The notes: a model not told the origin generated them from the sequence alone. Positions 21,475-30,384 are shown, counted from the stretch's first letter. The stretch: DNA of 54,975 nt from SG8-32-3 sp964514055 (GCA_964514055.1 CAZEPB010000010.1:1-54975), one strand, 5' to 3'. Made by a program: numbers and translations.

Positions 21475-24075
21475 TTGTCGAAAAAACAATTGGAAAATAT
21501 TGGGCTTTCTAGGACAGTGACTACAGCAGCTTTGCTTCTGATGCTAACTATGGCTATTTTGCCTGCTTTACCAGTAGCTAATGCGCAAGGCTTGAAAACT
21601 TATGCGTTCATTAACGCTACGCCTAATCCAGTAAGCGTTGGTCAAGAGACACTGCTGCACATCGGGATTACACGGCCACTGATATTAGCAACACAGGGAT
21701 GGGAAGGCTTAACTGTAACTGTCACAAAACCTGATAACACCACCATAACGCTGGATAATAACGGTGCAGGATTCAGAACTGATTCGACAGGCGGAACAGG
21801 CACTGTATTCGTGCCTGACGAAGCTGGTACCTACTATTTGCAGACAAACTTCCCTGCTCAATGGTTTAACTATTCTGGTGATAACGGAAGAGGTCAATTC
21901 ATCTCTGTTTCGGCATATTATGAAGCCAGCACAAGCGAGAAACTTGCGCTCATCGTTCAGGAAGAACCACTACTGAATTATCCAGGAATACCGCTTCCAA
22001 CAGAATATTGGACCCGTCCCATAGATTCGCAGGCTAGAGAGTGGGCAGCGATTGCAGGAAGCTGGCTGGATGCGAGCCGAAGGCTCCCCGCGTACGCACC
22101 CTACAATGAAGGACCTGAGACAGCGCACATACTGTGGGCAATACCAGAAACGACAGGAGGCTTGGTCGGAGGAGCGCTCGATAACCAGCTAGGGCTTACG
22201 GAGCATTCTTATGATATGGGTGATGCGTACGAAGGCAAATTTTCCAGCCGCCTCATCATCGACGGGAGACTATACTATAACATATATGCGGGTCCATCCA
22301 TCGGCGCTGTAGACATCTACAGGGAGTATGCTTGCATAGATTTGCATACTGGTGAACAGTTGTGGTCAAAAGTTTTTCTGGACAACCTGACGTTATCGCG
22401 CGGTCAAACAATGTACTGGGATACGTATGACTTTCACGGTGTTTACGACTACTTATGGGCTACTGTTGGCAGTACTTGGTATGCGTTTGACTCATTCACT
22501 GGAAAATTAGTGTATACTCTGACTAATGTGCCCTCAGGCACAGTCACGTATGGTCCTAAAGGTGAAATTTTGATATACACTGTTAATGTGGCAGATGGCT
22601 GGATGACTCTTTGGAACTCAACGAACATACCAGAGCTTTATGCAAGCACAGCGTATGGGTCGATGGGTTGGGCTCAGTGGAGACCTTACGGAAAAACGGT
22701 CGACGCGCAAGGTGCAATATCTACACCAACTAATCCTCTAGGCATGACTGGTTACATGTGGAACAAGACATTGCCAGCTGGCTTATCTGGAGGAGTGGCC
22801 TATATTTATCCGCTGGATAGAATAATCGGCAACGACCTACCCTTCGCTTTCCCTGGACCGGTAACTCCCCGCATTACAGAAGTCACCTCATGGGGCGTAA
22901 GCTTGAAGCCAGAACAAGAAGGAATACTGCTATTCAAAACTACTTGGCAAACACCTTCTTCAATATCTGATGCCAACCAAACTCTGATATTCGAGGCTGT
23001 GAGCCCAGAAAGTACGGGTGGCGTTTTCGTCATAGGCGCACGAGACAGCAGACAACACTATGGATTCAGTACTGAAACAGGAAACTACCTATGGGTAACT
23101 GACCCCGAGATATACTTGAACTGGTACGGCGTAGGCGGCATAGGTGGAGAGCGTCCGCCCATGATCGCTTATGATACACTCGTCACAAGCGGAATTGGCG
23201 GAATAGTATACGCTTATGATACTGAGACAGGAGACAGAATATGGACCTACAACGCGACAGACCCCTACAATGAGTTCTTGTTCGGCAACAACTGGTGGCT
23301 TTACCCGGTGTTTATTACAGATGGAAAAATTTACTACGGCAGTCTTGAGCACTCTCCTGTTAATCCACTGCCACGTGGTGCACCATTCCTAGCTCTGGAT
23401 GTCAAAACTGGCGAGGAAGTGTTTAGAGTAGACGGATTATTCCGTCAAACCCTATGGGGCGGGCTCGCAATAATTGGCGACAGCATAATAGCAACGCAGG
23501 ATACATATGATTCGCGAATATACGGTATCGGCAAAGGACCAACAGCTACCACGGTAACGGCACCAAACATCGGCGTACCATTAGGCACATCGGTAATGAT
23601 AAGAGGCACAGTAACTGACATTTCCCCAGGCACACAAGAATACGCTTTGACAGCACGTTTTCCAAACGGTGTTCCCGCCGTTTCTGACGAAAGCATGAGC
23701 GACTGGATGCTCTACGTATACAAGCAGTTTGCACGTCCAACTGCGACAGGGGTCAACGTTACTTTGACAGTGATTGACCCGAACGGCAACGTCTACGACA
23801 TAGGCACGGTCACAAGCGACTCTGCAGGCATGTATCAACTGTTTTGGGAGCCACCTGTTCCCGGCGAATACACGGTCATTGCTCAGTTCGCTGGTTCTAA
23901 GAGCTACTATGCGTCGTATGCGGAAACCGCTATGGGCGTACTGGAAGCCCCTACTGCTACTCCTGAACCTACACCGCCGCCAGCATCCAATACTGACGCG
24001 TACGTCACAGGCTTCGGCATCGCCATAATCATCGCAATCGCGATAGTGGGAGTACTCCTACTCAGAAAACACTAA
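21475..24075 (+). CDS. Secreted PQQ-like beta-propeller protein with C-terminal membrane anchor
   Basis: 866 residues. A signal peptide (TVTTAALLLMLTMAILPAL then ANAQG), an Ig-like domain (INATPNPVSVGQETLL), a conserved PLPTEYWTRPIDSQ segment, then repeated quinoprotein-type propeller blades such as YAYDTETGDRIWTYN and LALDVKTGEEVFRV. A second Ig-like region (VNVTLTVIDPNGN) leads to a proline-threonine linker and a single anchor helix (GFGIAIIIAIAIVGVLLL) with a basic tail. It should be displayed on the cell surface. Related large surface proteins are frequent in Thermoproteota, but function is unknown; PQQ binding itself is not implied. The TTG start has GGAG ten bases upstream. Confidence 0.85.
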   Translation: MSKKQLENIGLSRTVTTAALLLMLTMAILPALPVANAQGLKTYAFINATPNPVSVGQETLLHIGITRPLILATQGWEGLTVTVTKPDNTTITLDNNGAGFRTDSTGGTGTVFVPDEAGTYYLQTNFPAQWFNYSGDNGRGQFISVSAYYEASTSEKLALIVQEEPLLNYPGIPLPTEYWTRPIDSQAREWAAIAGSWLDASRRLPAYAPYNEGPETAHILWAIPETTGGLVGGALDNQLGLTEHSYDMGDAYEGKFSSRLIIDGRLYYNIYAGPSIGAVDIYREYACIDLHTGEQLWSKVFLDNLTLSRGQTMYWDTYDFHGVYDYLWATVGSTWYAFDSFTGKLVYTLTNVPSGTVTYGPKGEILIYTVNVADGWMTLWNSTNIPELYASTAYGSMGWAQWRPYGKTVDAQGAISTPTNPLGMTGYMWNKTLPAGLSGGVAYIYPLDRIIGNDLPFAFPGPVTPRITEVTSWGVSLKPEQEGILLFKTTWQTPSSISDANQTLIFEAVSPESTGGVFVIGARDSRQHYGFSTETGNYLWVTDPEIYLNWYGVGGIGGERPPMIAYDTLVTSGIGGIVYAYDTETGDRIWTYNATDPYNEFLFGNNWWLYPVFITDGKIYYGSLEHSPVNPLPRGAPFLALDVKTGEEVFRVDGLFRQTLWGGLAIIGDSIIATQDTYDSRIYGIGKGPTATTVTAPNIGVPLGTSVMIRGTVTDISPGTQEYALTARFPNGVPAVSDESMSDWMLYVYKQFARPTATGVNVTLTVIDPNGNVYDIGTVTSDSAGMYQLFWEPPVPGEYTVIAQFAGSKSYYASYAETAMGVLEAPTATPEPTPPPASNTDAYVTGFGIAIIIAIAIVGVLLLRKH

Positions 24076-24106
24076 ATTACCCAACAAAACCAAACAACCC
24101 TCCCAT

Positions 24107-24114
24107 TTTTTTGG
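24107..24114 (+). terminator. Poly-T tract after the PQQ-propeller gene
   Basis: CCCATTTTTTTGGG lies 30-40 bases after the stop: a seven-T run flanked by CCC/GGG, between convergent genes. Likely transcription terminator. Confidence 0.45.
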
Positions 24115-24177
24115 GCTATAAAATCATGAAATCGAAGTTTCCTGAAATATTCGTCAAATGTTAATCGTATTAAACAG

Positions 24178-25017
24178 CTACATTTCGGCGTTCTTTTTTC
24201 TGACTTTCACAAAGTAAAAGATAAGACATACGCTGACAACCAAAACCGTTGCCACAGCAACTGTATAGATAACTTCCTCTCCGCCGAAAAATCCTTCTGG
24301 TTGTGGATTGGGTGTTGAGGAAGAGTTTGGACTTGCTGATGGAGTTGGAGACGCAATAGAGGGGGAATTTTGAGGAGAATCGGGTGAAGTTGAGGAAGAA
24401 CTGTTTCGATTCAACGTAGTGCCTCCTGGAAGAAGACCTCCACCACCTGGAGCTCCTGGCTCCAAAGTTAACGCGCTGTCGGAGTAACCTTGGCTTTCAT
24501 ACTTGCCTAAGAAATTATAATCAACGAGCTCAATTCTGTTAAGATGGTGAATCCACTTATACCCCCACCGACCAGGCACAACTAAACGCGATTTTTCACT
24601 GAGCGCTTGACCGTCTTTTTCATAAGCCACTATTATTGTATCGTCATTTGCTGACTCTAATGTCAAGTCTGTTGAAAAACCGTCGCTTGCGTAAAAGGCA
24701 ATTTTAACTGCGTTAGGAGAAATTCCTGCGTTCTCCAGCAGGAACTCAAGTTTGACCCCAGTCCAGTTGCCTTCTTCAACAAAAAAACCTGGAGGACCCA
24801 CGCAATAAATTTGTGCGAAAATGGTGGTTTGTGGCATGGCGGTCAAATCAGCTAATGTTAAATTTAACGGGTTGTCAACTAGCCCAGCCACGGTTAACTG
24901 CCACTCCGTGTCAATTGCAGATGAATAAGCAACAAGGTCTACTCCCAAATTAAATGATGAAGAAAGCAATATTCCTATAATCATTGCAGCAATTGCAATA
25001 GAGAAGGAGTTTTTCAT
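24178..25017 (-). CDS. Membrane-anchored sulfite-oxidase-fold (molybdopterin-binding) protein
   Basis: 279 residues: signal peptide (FSIAIAAMIIGILLSSSF), then the oxidoreductase molybdopterin-binding (SUOX) fold (WQLTVAGLVDNPLNLTLADLTAMP). The cysteine in IYCVGPPGF is at the position of the molybdenum ligand, and VKLEFLLENAGISPNAVKI and WGYKWIHHLNRIELVD are typical. A serine-proline linker and one transmembrane helix (VAVATVLVVSVCLIFYFV) end the protein. It would act outside the cell as a small redox enzyme or cofactor-free relative; no molybdenum cofactor gene is nearby. The promoter TTAAATATG lies at about 25052-25060 (minus), overlapping a palindromic operator, and the start is probably near-leaderless. 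Confidence 0.85.
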   Translation of the reverse strand: MKNSFSIAIAAMIIGILLSSSFNLGVDLVAYSSAIDTEWQLTVAGLVDNPLNLTLADLTAMPQTTIFAQIYCVGPPGFFVEEGNWTGVKLEFLLENAGISPNAVKIAFYASDGFSTDLTLESANDDTIIVAYEKDGQALSEKSRLVVPGRWGYKWIHHLNRIELVDYNFLGKYESQGYSDSALTLEPGAPGGGGLLPGGTTLNRNSSSSTSPDSPQNSPSIASPTPSASPNSSSTPNPQPEGFFGGEEVIYTVAVATVLVVSVCLIFYFVKVRKKNAEM

Positions 25018-25038
25018 TCGAAACTAACTCACGACTAG

Positions 25039-25056
25039 ATATGACACGCGTCATAT
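25039..25056 (-). promoter_or_regulatory. Palindromic operator at the 24178-25017 gene promoter
   Basis: ATATGACACGCGTCATAT has 7-base arms. It overlaps the TATA region (read on minus: TTAAATATGACGCG) and ends 22 bases before the start codon. A repressor bound here would block TBP/TFB or polymerase recruitment. Confidence 0.55.
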
Positions 25057-25205
25057 TTAAGAATGTAGGCGGCTAAAAACGGTCCATTCAACGTTTACTT
25101 TAATATGATTATTGGTTTACATTAAACATCTTATTCGCTGCTTATAGAAGGATATATTAACTGTTATGAGAATACATATAGAGTTATTGGATGAAAGTTT
25201 TAGAC

Positions 25206-25223
25206 ATTATTAGGCGAATAATT
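25206..25223. promoter_or_regulatory. ATTATT-AGGCG-AATAAT palindrome upstream of the Mrr-like gene
   Basis: A 6-5-6 inverted repeat 55 bases before the probable AUA start. Its ATTAGGC core resembles the two palindromes at 14490 and 14574 inside the element. Confidence 0.35.
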
Positions 25224-25277
25224 GGATTTTGATAAGATTAGTCGTCTATTAAATTAAAGAAACAAGGAGGGGTTAAG

Positions 25278-25817
25278 ATAAGCATTCAAGATGAAGCCGA
25301 ACTATTCATGGCTATGCGGAACTACAGTTGTGAGGAGAGGGAAAAAGGAGAGGAAGGAATAGATATAGTCGCCTTGGATACGGCATCAAAAGAAAAAGTT
25401 CTGTTACGAATAGTAGAGTCAAAGTCGAAATCTGGATTTGTTGGAATAGACGCTGTTAGAAAGATGTTGGAAACTATGGAACGTGAAGATTATGATAAAG
25501 GTTTTCTTTTCGGCAAAAGGTTCACAGACGCTGCAAAGAACGAAATGATGGAAAATGATATCCAGAGAATCTCCGAAGGCTACATGCCAAGGTTCAAGCC
25601 AGAAAGGCTGTACCTGCGGATAAACCAGTATGTTAACGATTTATGCAAAATGAAGTGCGGGAAAATTCCCGAAAAAGAGTCTGATTGCAAAGGCGACTGC
25701 AGAATCAGAGTAATCAGCGATAACGCTTCCTTCCATTTTGAACAAGGTTGGGTAAATCTGATGAAAAAAGACCTCAAACAACTCTTATCACTGAACAATT
25801 CCAAAAACCTCACCTAA
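25278..25817 (+). CDS. Mrr-like/PD-(D/E)xK-type nuclease, probable AUA start
   Basis: The N-terminal half, SIQDEAELFMAMRNY then EEGIDIVALDTASKEKVLLRIVESKSK, matches the restriction-endonuclease-like core: a helix, D in GIDIVA, then a strand with E-x-K (VESKSK), and a following helix (GIDAVRKMLETME). The C-terminal half has a four-cysteine cluster (LCKMKCGK, then SDCKGDCRIRV), a probable zinc or iron-sulfur site. The first conventional start is ATG 25308, but AAGGAGGGG at 25264-25272 is spaced for ATA 25278, the fold needs the extra residues, and no ATG, GTG or TTG occurs in the frame between the upstream stop and 25308. It ends 102 bases before the convergent HAD gene. Confidence 0.6.
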   Translation: MSIQDEAELFMAMRNYSCEEREKGEEGIDIVALDTASKEKVLLRIVESKSKSGFVGIDAVRKMLETMEREDYDKGFLFGKRFTDAAKNEMMENDIQRISEGYMPRFKPERLYLRINQYVNDLCKMKCGKIPEKESDCKGDCRIRVISDNASFHFEQGWVNLMKKDLKQLLSLNNSKNLT

Positions 25818-25866
25818 CCCGATATTTTTGGGGAACAACCTCAACTTCACTCTGCGCTTCAAGCTA

Positions 25867-25884
25867 TATATAAGGGGGCTATAG
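25867..25884 (+). repeat. 18-bp inverted repeat, copy 1 (TATATAAGGGGGCTATAG)
   Basis: Exact inverted partner of 33718-33735. It lies between two convergent genes (nuclease and HAD). It contains a TATA-like TATATAA and a G5 run and could be a promoter of a short RNA, a protein-binding site or a recombination site. Confidence 0.6.
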
Positions 25885-25918
25885 ACAAAAAGCACACAAC
25901 AGGACCATGCGCACTTGT

Positions 25919-26518
25919 TCAGGCTACTTGACCCTTTACAATATTAACTATTGAGTTCCACAGTTCTATGGTTTTTCGTGAATTTTGTTGCCTTGCGAAG
26001 TGAAAACATTTCACGCCCAGCTTTTGGCACTTTGAAATGTTCCTAGCTAAATCATCCACTAACAAGACTTCATCAGCGCGAACGCCTGAATTTTCCAACA
26101 CGCAGGTCACCTGTGCCTTTTTGCTTGGGCATCTCTCTCGAGTTATGACATCCTTGAAGAAACCTGTTAACCCGTGGTCACCGAGAAATTTCTTGACCAC
26201 TCTGGCGCTTTGCATCGACACGATATACACTTCAACGTGCATTTCAGAAATCTTCTGCAGAAAATCCGTGATAAACGGCTTAAGATCCGCTTTTTCAAGC
26301 GCTTCCAGCTCCAGTTTCTCTATTTCCCTGCTTACAGTTTGAAAAATCGGCTTGCCCTCTGAAGCTTCAAAGAAAGTCAGCAGACTTTTCACGTCGTAAC
26401 CTACCATGTCAGAAGCCAAACGTATCGCATAGTTCCAGTCGATGTCTAGGCTCGTAACCACACCGTCAAAGTCAAGGGCAACTATCTTAACCTTGCTCAA
26501 GTTCACACTATTCTCCAT
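25919..26518 (-). CDS. HAD-superfamily hydrolase
   Basis: 199 residues with the HAD motifs in order: motif I ALDFDGVVT (nucleophile aspartate and D+2), a helical cap, motif II in YIVSMQSARVV, a motif III lysine near CPSKKAQV, and motif IV LLVDDLARN. It is probably a small-molecule phosphatase. Its start overlaps the ATP-grasp gene by 16 bases, making it third in a three-gene operon after the polysaccharide deacetylase and ATP-grasp enzymes. Substrate unknown; a sugar-phosphate or nucleotide-sugar is plausible from the neighbours. Confidence 0.85.
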   Translation of the reverse strand: MENSVNLSKVKIVALDFDGVVTSLDIDWNYAIRLASDMVGYDVKSLLTFFEASEGKPIFQTVSREIEKLELEALEKADLKPFITDFLQKISEMHVEVYIVSMQSARVVKKFLGDHGLTGFFKDVITRERCPSKKAQVTCVLENSGVRADEVLLVDDLARNISKCQKLGVKCFHFARQQNSRKTIELWNSIVNIVKGQVA

Positions 26519-27600
26519 GAATCGCCATCACACTCAAGAATCACACCCGCATCCAACTGCCTCACAAGGTAATGGTCTGCTGGAAACAAGTTAAACGCGG
26601 GCAATTCAGCATCCAGCTTTCCGTTTAAACCTAACATAAGATACTGGTAAACTATGTTCAATTCCGGCTTGTTGAACGCTTTGGCAAAAGCGTAGCCCCA
26701 CAACGGAGCAGTTGTATGCCATTTCCCATCAACCTCCGTCACCACAGGCTTCCCAGAAGCATCTTCCTTTATGTCTACCGAAAAGAAACCGTGCGGCTCT
26801 GAATCCAACGCCTTAACGGCTTCCACGCCAACCTGATTCACCTTTTCGTCTTCCACAGTCCTCGCCACCGCTGGAGTGCCAGTAATTCCAGACAACGAAA
26901 TGTGCTTGAGAACGTATTGCAGCCTCTCTCTCGCATAAGAAGTAATCAGCTTCCCTTTGAACCACAACGAGTCAAAAGCCAAGTCCCTACCAGCCAAGTA
27001 TTCCTGCAGTATGAAATCGTCTATAACAGCACGATTCTGAAGCGTGTTCAGCTCCACCCAACGTTTAGCCTGTTCTGGAGTATCAACTTTCAAGCCAAGT
27101 CTTCCCCCAGCACCCCGTTTGGCTCGAATCCAAAGCGGCGCACCAACTTCCGAAAAAGCGCTGTCAACGTCGCTGAGGGAACTTATCTGTGCAGTTTTAG
27201 GTGCTGCAACGTTGCATTTGGAAAGCGCGTTGTAAATTTCAAGTTTATCTGGCAGTATAGACGTTGCCTTAGGCAGAAAGGTTTTCAAGTTCTCATCTTC
27301 AAATAAACCCGATTTTTCAGAAACAACTCGCGCTTCACTGCTAGGATGAGGATGCAAAAACTCGGCACCGTATTTTTTCGCAAGCCTAAGAATCATCGGC
27401 ACAAAATCTCGGTCATCATGCCTAGGCGAAACGAATCTGGCGTCAGCTTGCGGGAAATTAAGGAAATGAGGGTTATGGTCAGTACATACCAAGCGCAACC
27501 TCAAGCTTTTCTGCGCTTCAGCAAGCCTTAACGCCCTAACAAAGCTGATTCCTCCGCTTCCACCAGCCCCTGTGACCACTATAGTTACAGTGTCACCCAT
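26503..27600 (-). CDS. ATP-grasp enzyme (carbamoyl-phosphate-synthase-like ligase)
   Basis: An N-terminal Rossmann-type preATP-grasp domain (TIVVTGAGGSGGISFVRAL) followed by the ATP-grasp core: KLEIYNALSKCNVAAPKT, the ATP lysine region (LWIRAKRGAGGRLGL), ILQEYLAGRDLAFDSL, and the metal-binding acidic region near VDIKEDASGKPVVTEVDGKW. Such ligases join a carboxylate to an amine. I use ATG 27600, preceded by AGGTGG and overlapping the deacetylase stop by 8 bases; the open frame extends to 27639 without support. The trio with deacetylase and HAD genes suggests modification of a cell-surface sugar or lipid. Confidence 0.85.
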   Translation of the reverse strand: MGDTVTIVVTGAGGSGGISFVRALRLAEAQKSLRLRLVCTDHNPHFLNFPQADARFVSPRHDDRDFVPMILRLAKKYGAEFLHPHPSSEARVVSEKSGLFEDENLKTFLPKATSILPDKLEIYNALSKCNVAAPKTAQISSLSDVDSAFSEVGAPLWIRAKRGAGGRLGLKVDTPEQAKRWVELNTLQNRAVIDDFILQEYLAGRDLAFDSLWFKGKLITSYARERLQYVLKHISLSGITGTPAVARTVEDEKVNQVGVEAVKALDSEPHGFFSVDIKEDASGKPVVTEVDGKWHTTAPLWGYAFAKAFNKPELNIVYQYLMLGLNGKLDAELPAFNLFPADHYLVRQLDAGVILECDGDSWRIV

Positions 27601-28414
27601 GCTTTCCACCTGCCCTTTGCACAAGTTCAAAGGCATCAATACCCTTTAAAAAAGTTACATCCGAATTCTCAGCCAGCTTCTCCATCAAACCCGCGTAAGC
27701 TCTACCTCCCTTCATCATAATCGAATTGTCATGCCAAAGCAGCGTCAACATTTGAATGCCTGAAGCGAACAATTCATCCATCGTCTTGAGAACAAATTTG
27801 GTTACTGTTTTTTCCGTAAGACCCATATACGTAAACAGGTAGGCATCCATGAACGTTATCGGGAAAACCACCAGACCGTTTTCAAACTGATAGCCAGAGT
27901 TTTTAGGATTGATTTTTTCTTTTTCATAAGAAAGCGAGGAATCATATTTTATCTGTGCCCTAGCCAGATTCGAGAAAGTGTTTGCAGCGACCTTCAGGTA
28001 ATGTACTCTGGAACCATAAACTGGCTTTCCCAAAACGCTTTCAAGCGCCTCTCTTTCTGCAACAACCGCTTCAACGGATGACGTGTTATTCGCGTGCAAG
28101 CCCACTTCCCACCCGTTTTTCAAAAGCGCCTTTATCGTATCCTCGTATTGTCGCACGTGGCTTCCATCGTCGTATTCAGGTCTGAAGAAAAATGTAGAAC
28201 GAATGCCTAATCGTTCCTCGATTTCCGTAATCGCTGGGACACCATAATACGGATTGAAGCCTTCATTCCTAACCTTACTTATTACGTCTGCGTCAAACCT
28301 GTTTTGCCTTGCCAAAACATGCGCTGTTCCTGGACCATTTCGTGGCCAGTCAACGTCGTGTGTCACAATCAAGTAGCGCATTCCATCAGGTAAAAGCGGC
28401 GAACGCGTTTCCAA
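27593..28414 (-). CDS. Polysaccharide deacetylase-family protein (NodB-like)
   Basis: 273 residues. It opens with YLIVTHDVDWPRNGP, whose DxD resembles the catalytic and metal aspartates of carbohydrate esterase family 4. RSTFFFRPEYDDGS is the central strand, WEVGLHANNTSS supplies the metal histidine, and LTLLWHDNSIM gives the late histidine. It has no signal peptide, so it acts in the cytoplasm or on lipid-linked sugars. The TTG at 28414 has GGAG eight bases upstream; an internal ATG (MRYLIV) is the alternative. First gene of the deacetylase, ATP-grasp, HAD operon. Confidence 0.87.
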   Translation of the reverse strand: METRSPLLPDGMRYLIVTHDVDWPRNGPGTAHVLARQNRFDADVISKVRNEGFNPYYGVPAITEIEERLGIRSTFFFRPEYDDGSHVRQYEDTIKALLKNGWEVGLHANNTSSVEAVVAEREALESVLGKPVYGSRVHYLKVAANTFSNLARAQIKYDSSLSYEKEKINPKNSGYQFENGLVVFPITFMDAYLFTYMGLTEKTVTKFVLKTMDELFASGIQMLTLLWHDNSIMMKGGRAYAGLMEKLAENSDVTFLKGIDAFELVQRAGGKHG

Positions 28415-28526
28415 ATCAGGGTCTCCTGCACTTTATCAACTGTTTTTTCACCTAATAAAGAAAATGCGTGAGTACCACAAGTCGGCGCATGTTCCGAGGG
28501 TAAATTGGCGGTTTCAACACTTATTT

Positions 28527-29291
28527 TTAAAGGGCTAAAAATCTCCTAACCCTTTTTGGGTTGAAAACCGAAAACTTGGCGTTCTTAAACGTTCGACCGA
28601 TTTTCGGTATCAATCCTGCTGCGTCAGTTCCGAGTTTACAGGTCAAAGCGTGTTCAAACGTCCCTAAAGGTTCCATGTCGATAACGTCTCTGTCTAACTT
28701 TGCGCGTTTCAGTGTCATCTTTATCTCGTGAAGAGATGGTCCCAGAACCAATAGTCTGTCCAACAGAGATTCTTGCCAAACCATGTACTTTCTAACTTGC
28801 TCGCTTGACAACTCGGCTTCTATGTGGCTCTCGTCTTCGTTCAGATGGCTAATCTTTACGTTTACAGGTAAGTCTTCGCAGAACCCGTACAGTTCAGCTA
28901 TTTTTCCAAGAGCAACTTTTCTTCCATCCACAAGCTGAGCTTGCAAATTACGTAAAGGTATGGTTGCGTAGACGATTTTCGGCTGGAAAACCCCAACATC
29001 GATCGGCAGTTCTCCTCCATTTTTCTTAAAGTTTGCGATGTATCCCTTTAACGTTGAAACTTTTTTTACGTTCTCAAGATTGGTTGGGCAAACACCTATC
29101 TCTTTAATCACGTAGTTTGTTGCAATTTCCTCGTCTTCCCCTGTGAGCGCTATTTGAACCCATCTGCCAGCGACAGTGCCTAAAATCTTTGTTTCCACGT
29201 CCAGACCTTCAAAAGCAAGCTTCAAAGTCTTTCCGATTTGTTGCAATCGGTTAGGGCTACCAACTTTTGCCAGTAACGTCAACGTCGTCAT
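28527..29291 (-). CDS. DUF2110-family protein
   Basis: 254 residues starting MTTLTLLAKVGSPNRLQQIG, matching the conserved archaeal DUF2110 family as I know it, without an assigned activity. Internal strand-rich segments (VYATIPLRNLQAQLVDGRKV, LPVNVKISHLNEDES) and a C-terminal RTFKNAKFSVFNPKRVRRFL suggest an RNA- or protein-binding fold. It overlaps the HD-domain gene by four bases and is part of a tfe-led run (tfe, HD, DUF2110), hinting at a link to transcription or RNA metabolism. Confidence 0.82.
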   Translation of the reverse strand: MTTLTLLAKVGSPNRLQQIGKTLKLAFEGLDVETKILGTVAGRWVQIALTGEDEEIATNYVIKEIGVCPTNLENVKKVSTLKGYIANFKKNGGELPIDVGVFQPKIVYATIPLRNLQAQLVDGRKVALGKIAELYGFCEDLPVNVKISHLNEDESHIEAELSSEQVRKYMVWQESLLDRLLVLGPSLHEIKMTLKRAKLDRDVIDMEPLGTFEHALTCKLGTDAAGLIPKIGRTFKNAKFSVFNPKRVRRFLAL

Positions 29292-29818
29292 GGGTCATCG
29301 CCAATAAGACCTGTCATTTCCTCGTAAAGCGTTCTAACTCTCTCAGCAGCCTCGCACTTCAGTTCTCCACAAAGCTTCTCTATGACTACGTCTATTGGCG
29401 CTCGTCTGGAGTTTTCAATCAGCTTGTCAGCGTACGAAACTAATTTCTCTTCAAGGCTGATTGGCACATAAACGTCTTTTTGCCACCCTAATTTTTTCGC
29501 TTCGCTGGAGGTTATTCCGCCGCCAACATGCCTCTTTATTATCGAAACCACCGAATCAGGTAAACCTGTAGCCTTCGCGATCTCGGCTCCCACCACTGCG
29601 TGGTGAACCGTGTGAGTTTTTGAACGACCGATATCGTGGAGAAGTGCTCCTACTTCCACAAGCTCTAAATCAACTTTCAAGCCTTTTTCTTTAAGAATGT
29701 TTGCGGTCTCTAACGCAAGTTTTGTAACCGCCTTACAGTGGCTTATGACTTGTGTGGAGCATCCGTTTTCAAAAAGAAGGTGTAACGCTTGTTCTCTGGA
29801 TGGGAGTTCTTCACTCAC
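29288..29818 (-). CDS. HD-domain (HDIG) phosphohydrolase, TIGR00295-like
   Basis: 176 residues. The HD signature is VGALLHDIGRSKTHTVHHAVVG with the metal histidine-aspartate pair, an upstream CKAVTKLALETANIL histidine region and a downstream IIKRHVGGGI. It is probably a metal-dependent phosphohydrolase for nucleotides or cyclic nucleotides; substrate unknown. Overlaps tfe by 8 bases and DUF2110 by 4, so all three are translated from one message. Confidence 0.87.
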   Translation of the reverse strand: MSEELPSREQALHLLFENGCSTQVISHCKAVTKLALETANILKEKGLKVDLELVEVGALLHDIGRSKTHTVHHAVVGAEIAKATGLPDSVVSIIKRHVGGGITSSEAKKLGWQKDVYVPISLEEKLVSYADKLIENSRRAPIDVVIEKLCGELKCEAAERVRTLYEEMTGLIGDDP

Positions 29819-30323
29819 CCAGTTCCTTCCTCAGCTGTTCAACTTTCTCCGATAATCTCTCAACAAAATGTTCGTTTCCGCAGTGCGCTAAAGGTTTTCC
29901 GCAGGTGGAACAATGAAAAACCAGTTCTACGGCTTCTTCAAAAGGAACACGTTTGCATTCTGGCGTGTTACAATAATAAAAATCATGGGTCTTTTCATAT
30001 TCTAGCCTAACGTTCAGTTTCTCCAAGACCCTGCGCTTTTGGCTTAGAATGAACCCTTCAAGCTGGTCTGGTTGAAGTTTCCAGTGGAATATAAACCATC
30101 CAGTCTTGGGGTCACGGGTTCTTCTTAGGCTTACGAGGGAATGGTCGTAAAGCTTGTAGAGGATTCTGCGAACTAAATTTAATCGAATGCCTGTTGTGTT
30201 AGCAATCTCGTCGTCAGTTGTTTCATCTATATTTTTTAGGTGGTCAATCAGTTTTGCCGCTTCTTCCTCACCCATTGCCGTTGCGACTTTCGTCAATGTT
30301 GCATCATCAATAGTGGATAACAT
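29811..30323 (-). CDS. tfe: Transcription factor E, alpha subunit (TFE/TFIIE-alpha)
   Basis: 170 residues. N-terminal winged helix (DETTDDEIANTTGIRLNLVRRILYKLYDHSLVSLRR), then a helical linker, then a zinc ribbon (FYYCNTPECKRVPF, FHCSTCGKPLAHC), ending in a short coiled helix. TFE joins the TBP-TFB-RNA polymerase complex and helps open promoters. The sequence gives a full-length, typical archaeal protein. First gene of the tfe, HD, DUF2110 run. Confidence 0.95.
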   Translation of the reverse strand: MLSTIDDATLTKVATAMGEEEAAKLIDHLKNIDETTDDEIANTTGIRLNLVRRILYKLYDHSLVSLRRTRDPKTGWFIFHWKLQPDQLEGFILSQKRRVLEKLNVRLEYEKTHDFYYCNTPECKRVPFEEAVELVFHCSTCGKPLAHCGNEHFVERLSEKVEQLRKELGE

Positions 30324-30384
30324 GTTATCTTTCCTTTTAACATCATATTTATACTATTTCTTCAATAAAACTCTTCTTCAAATT

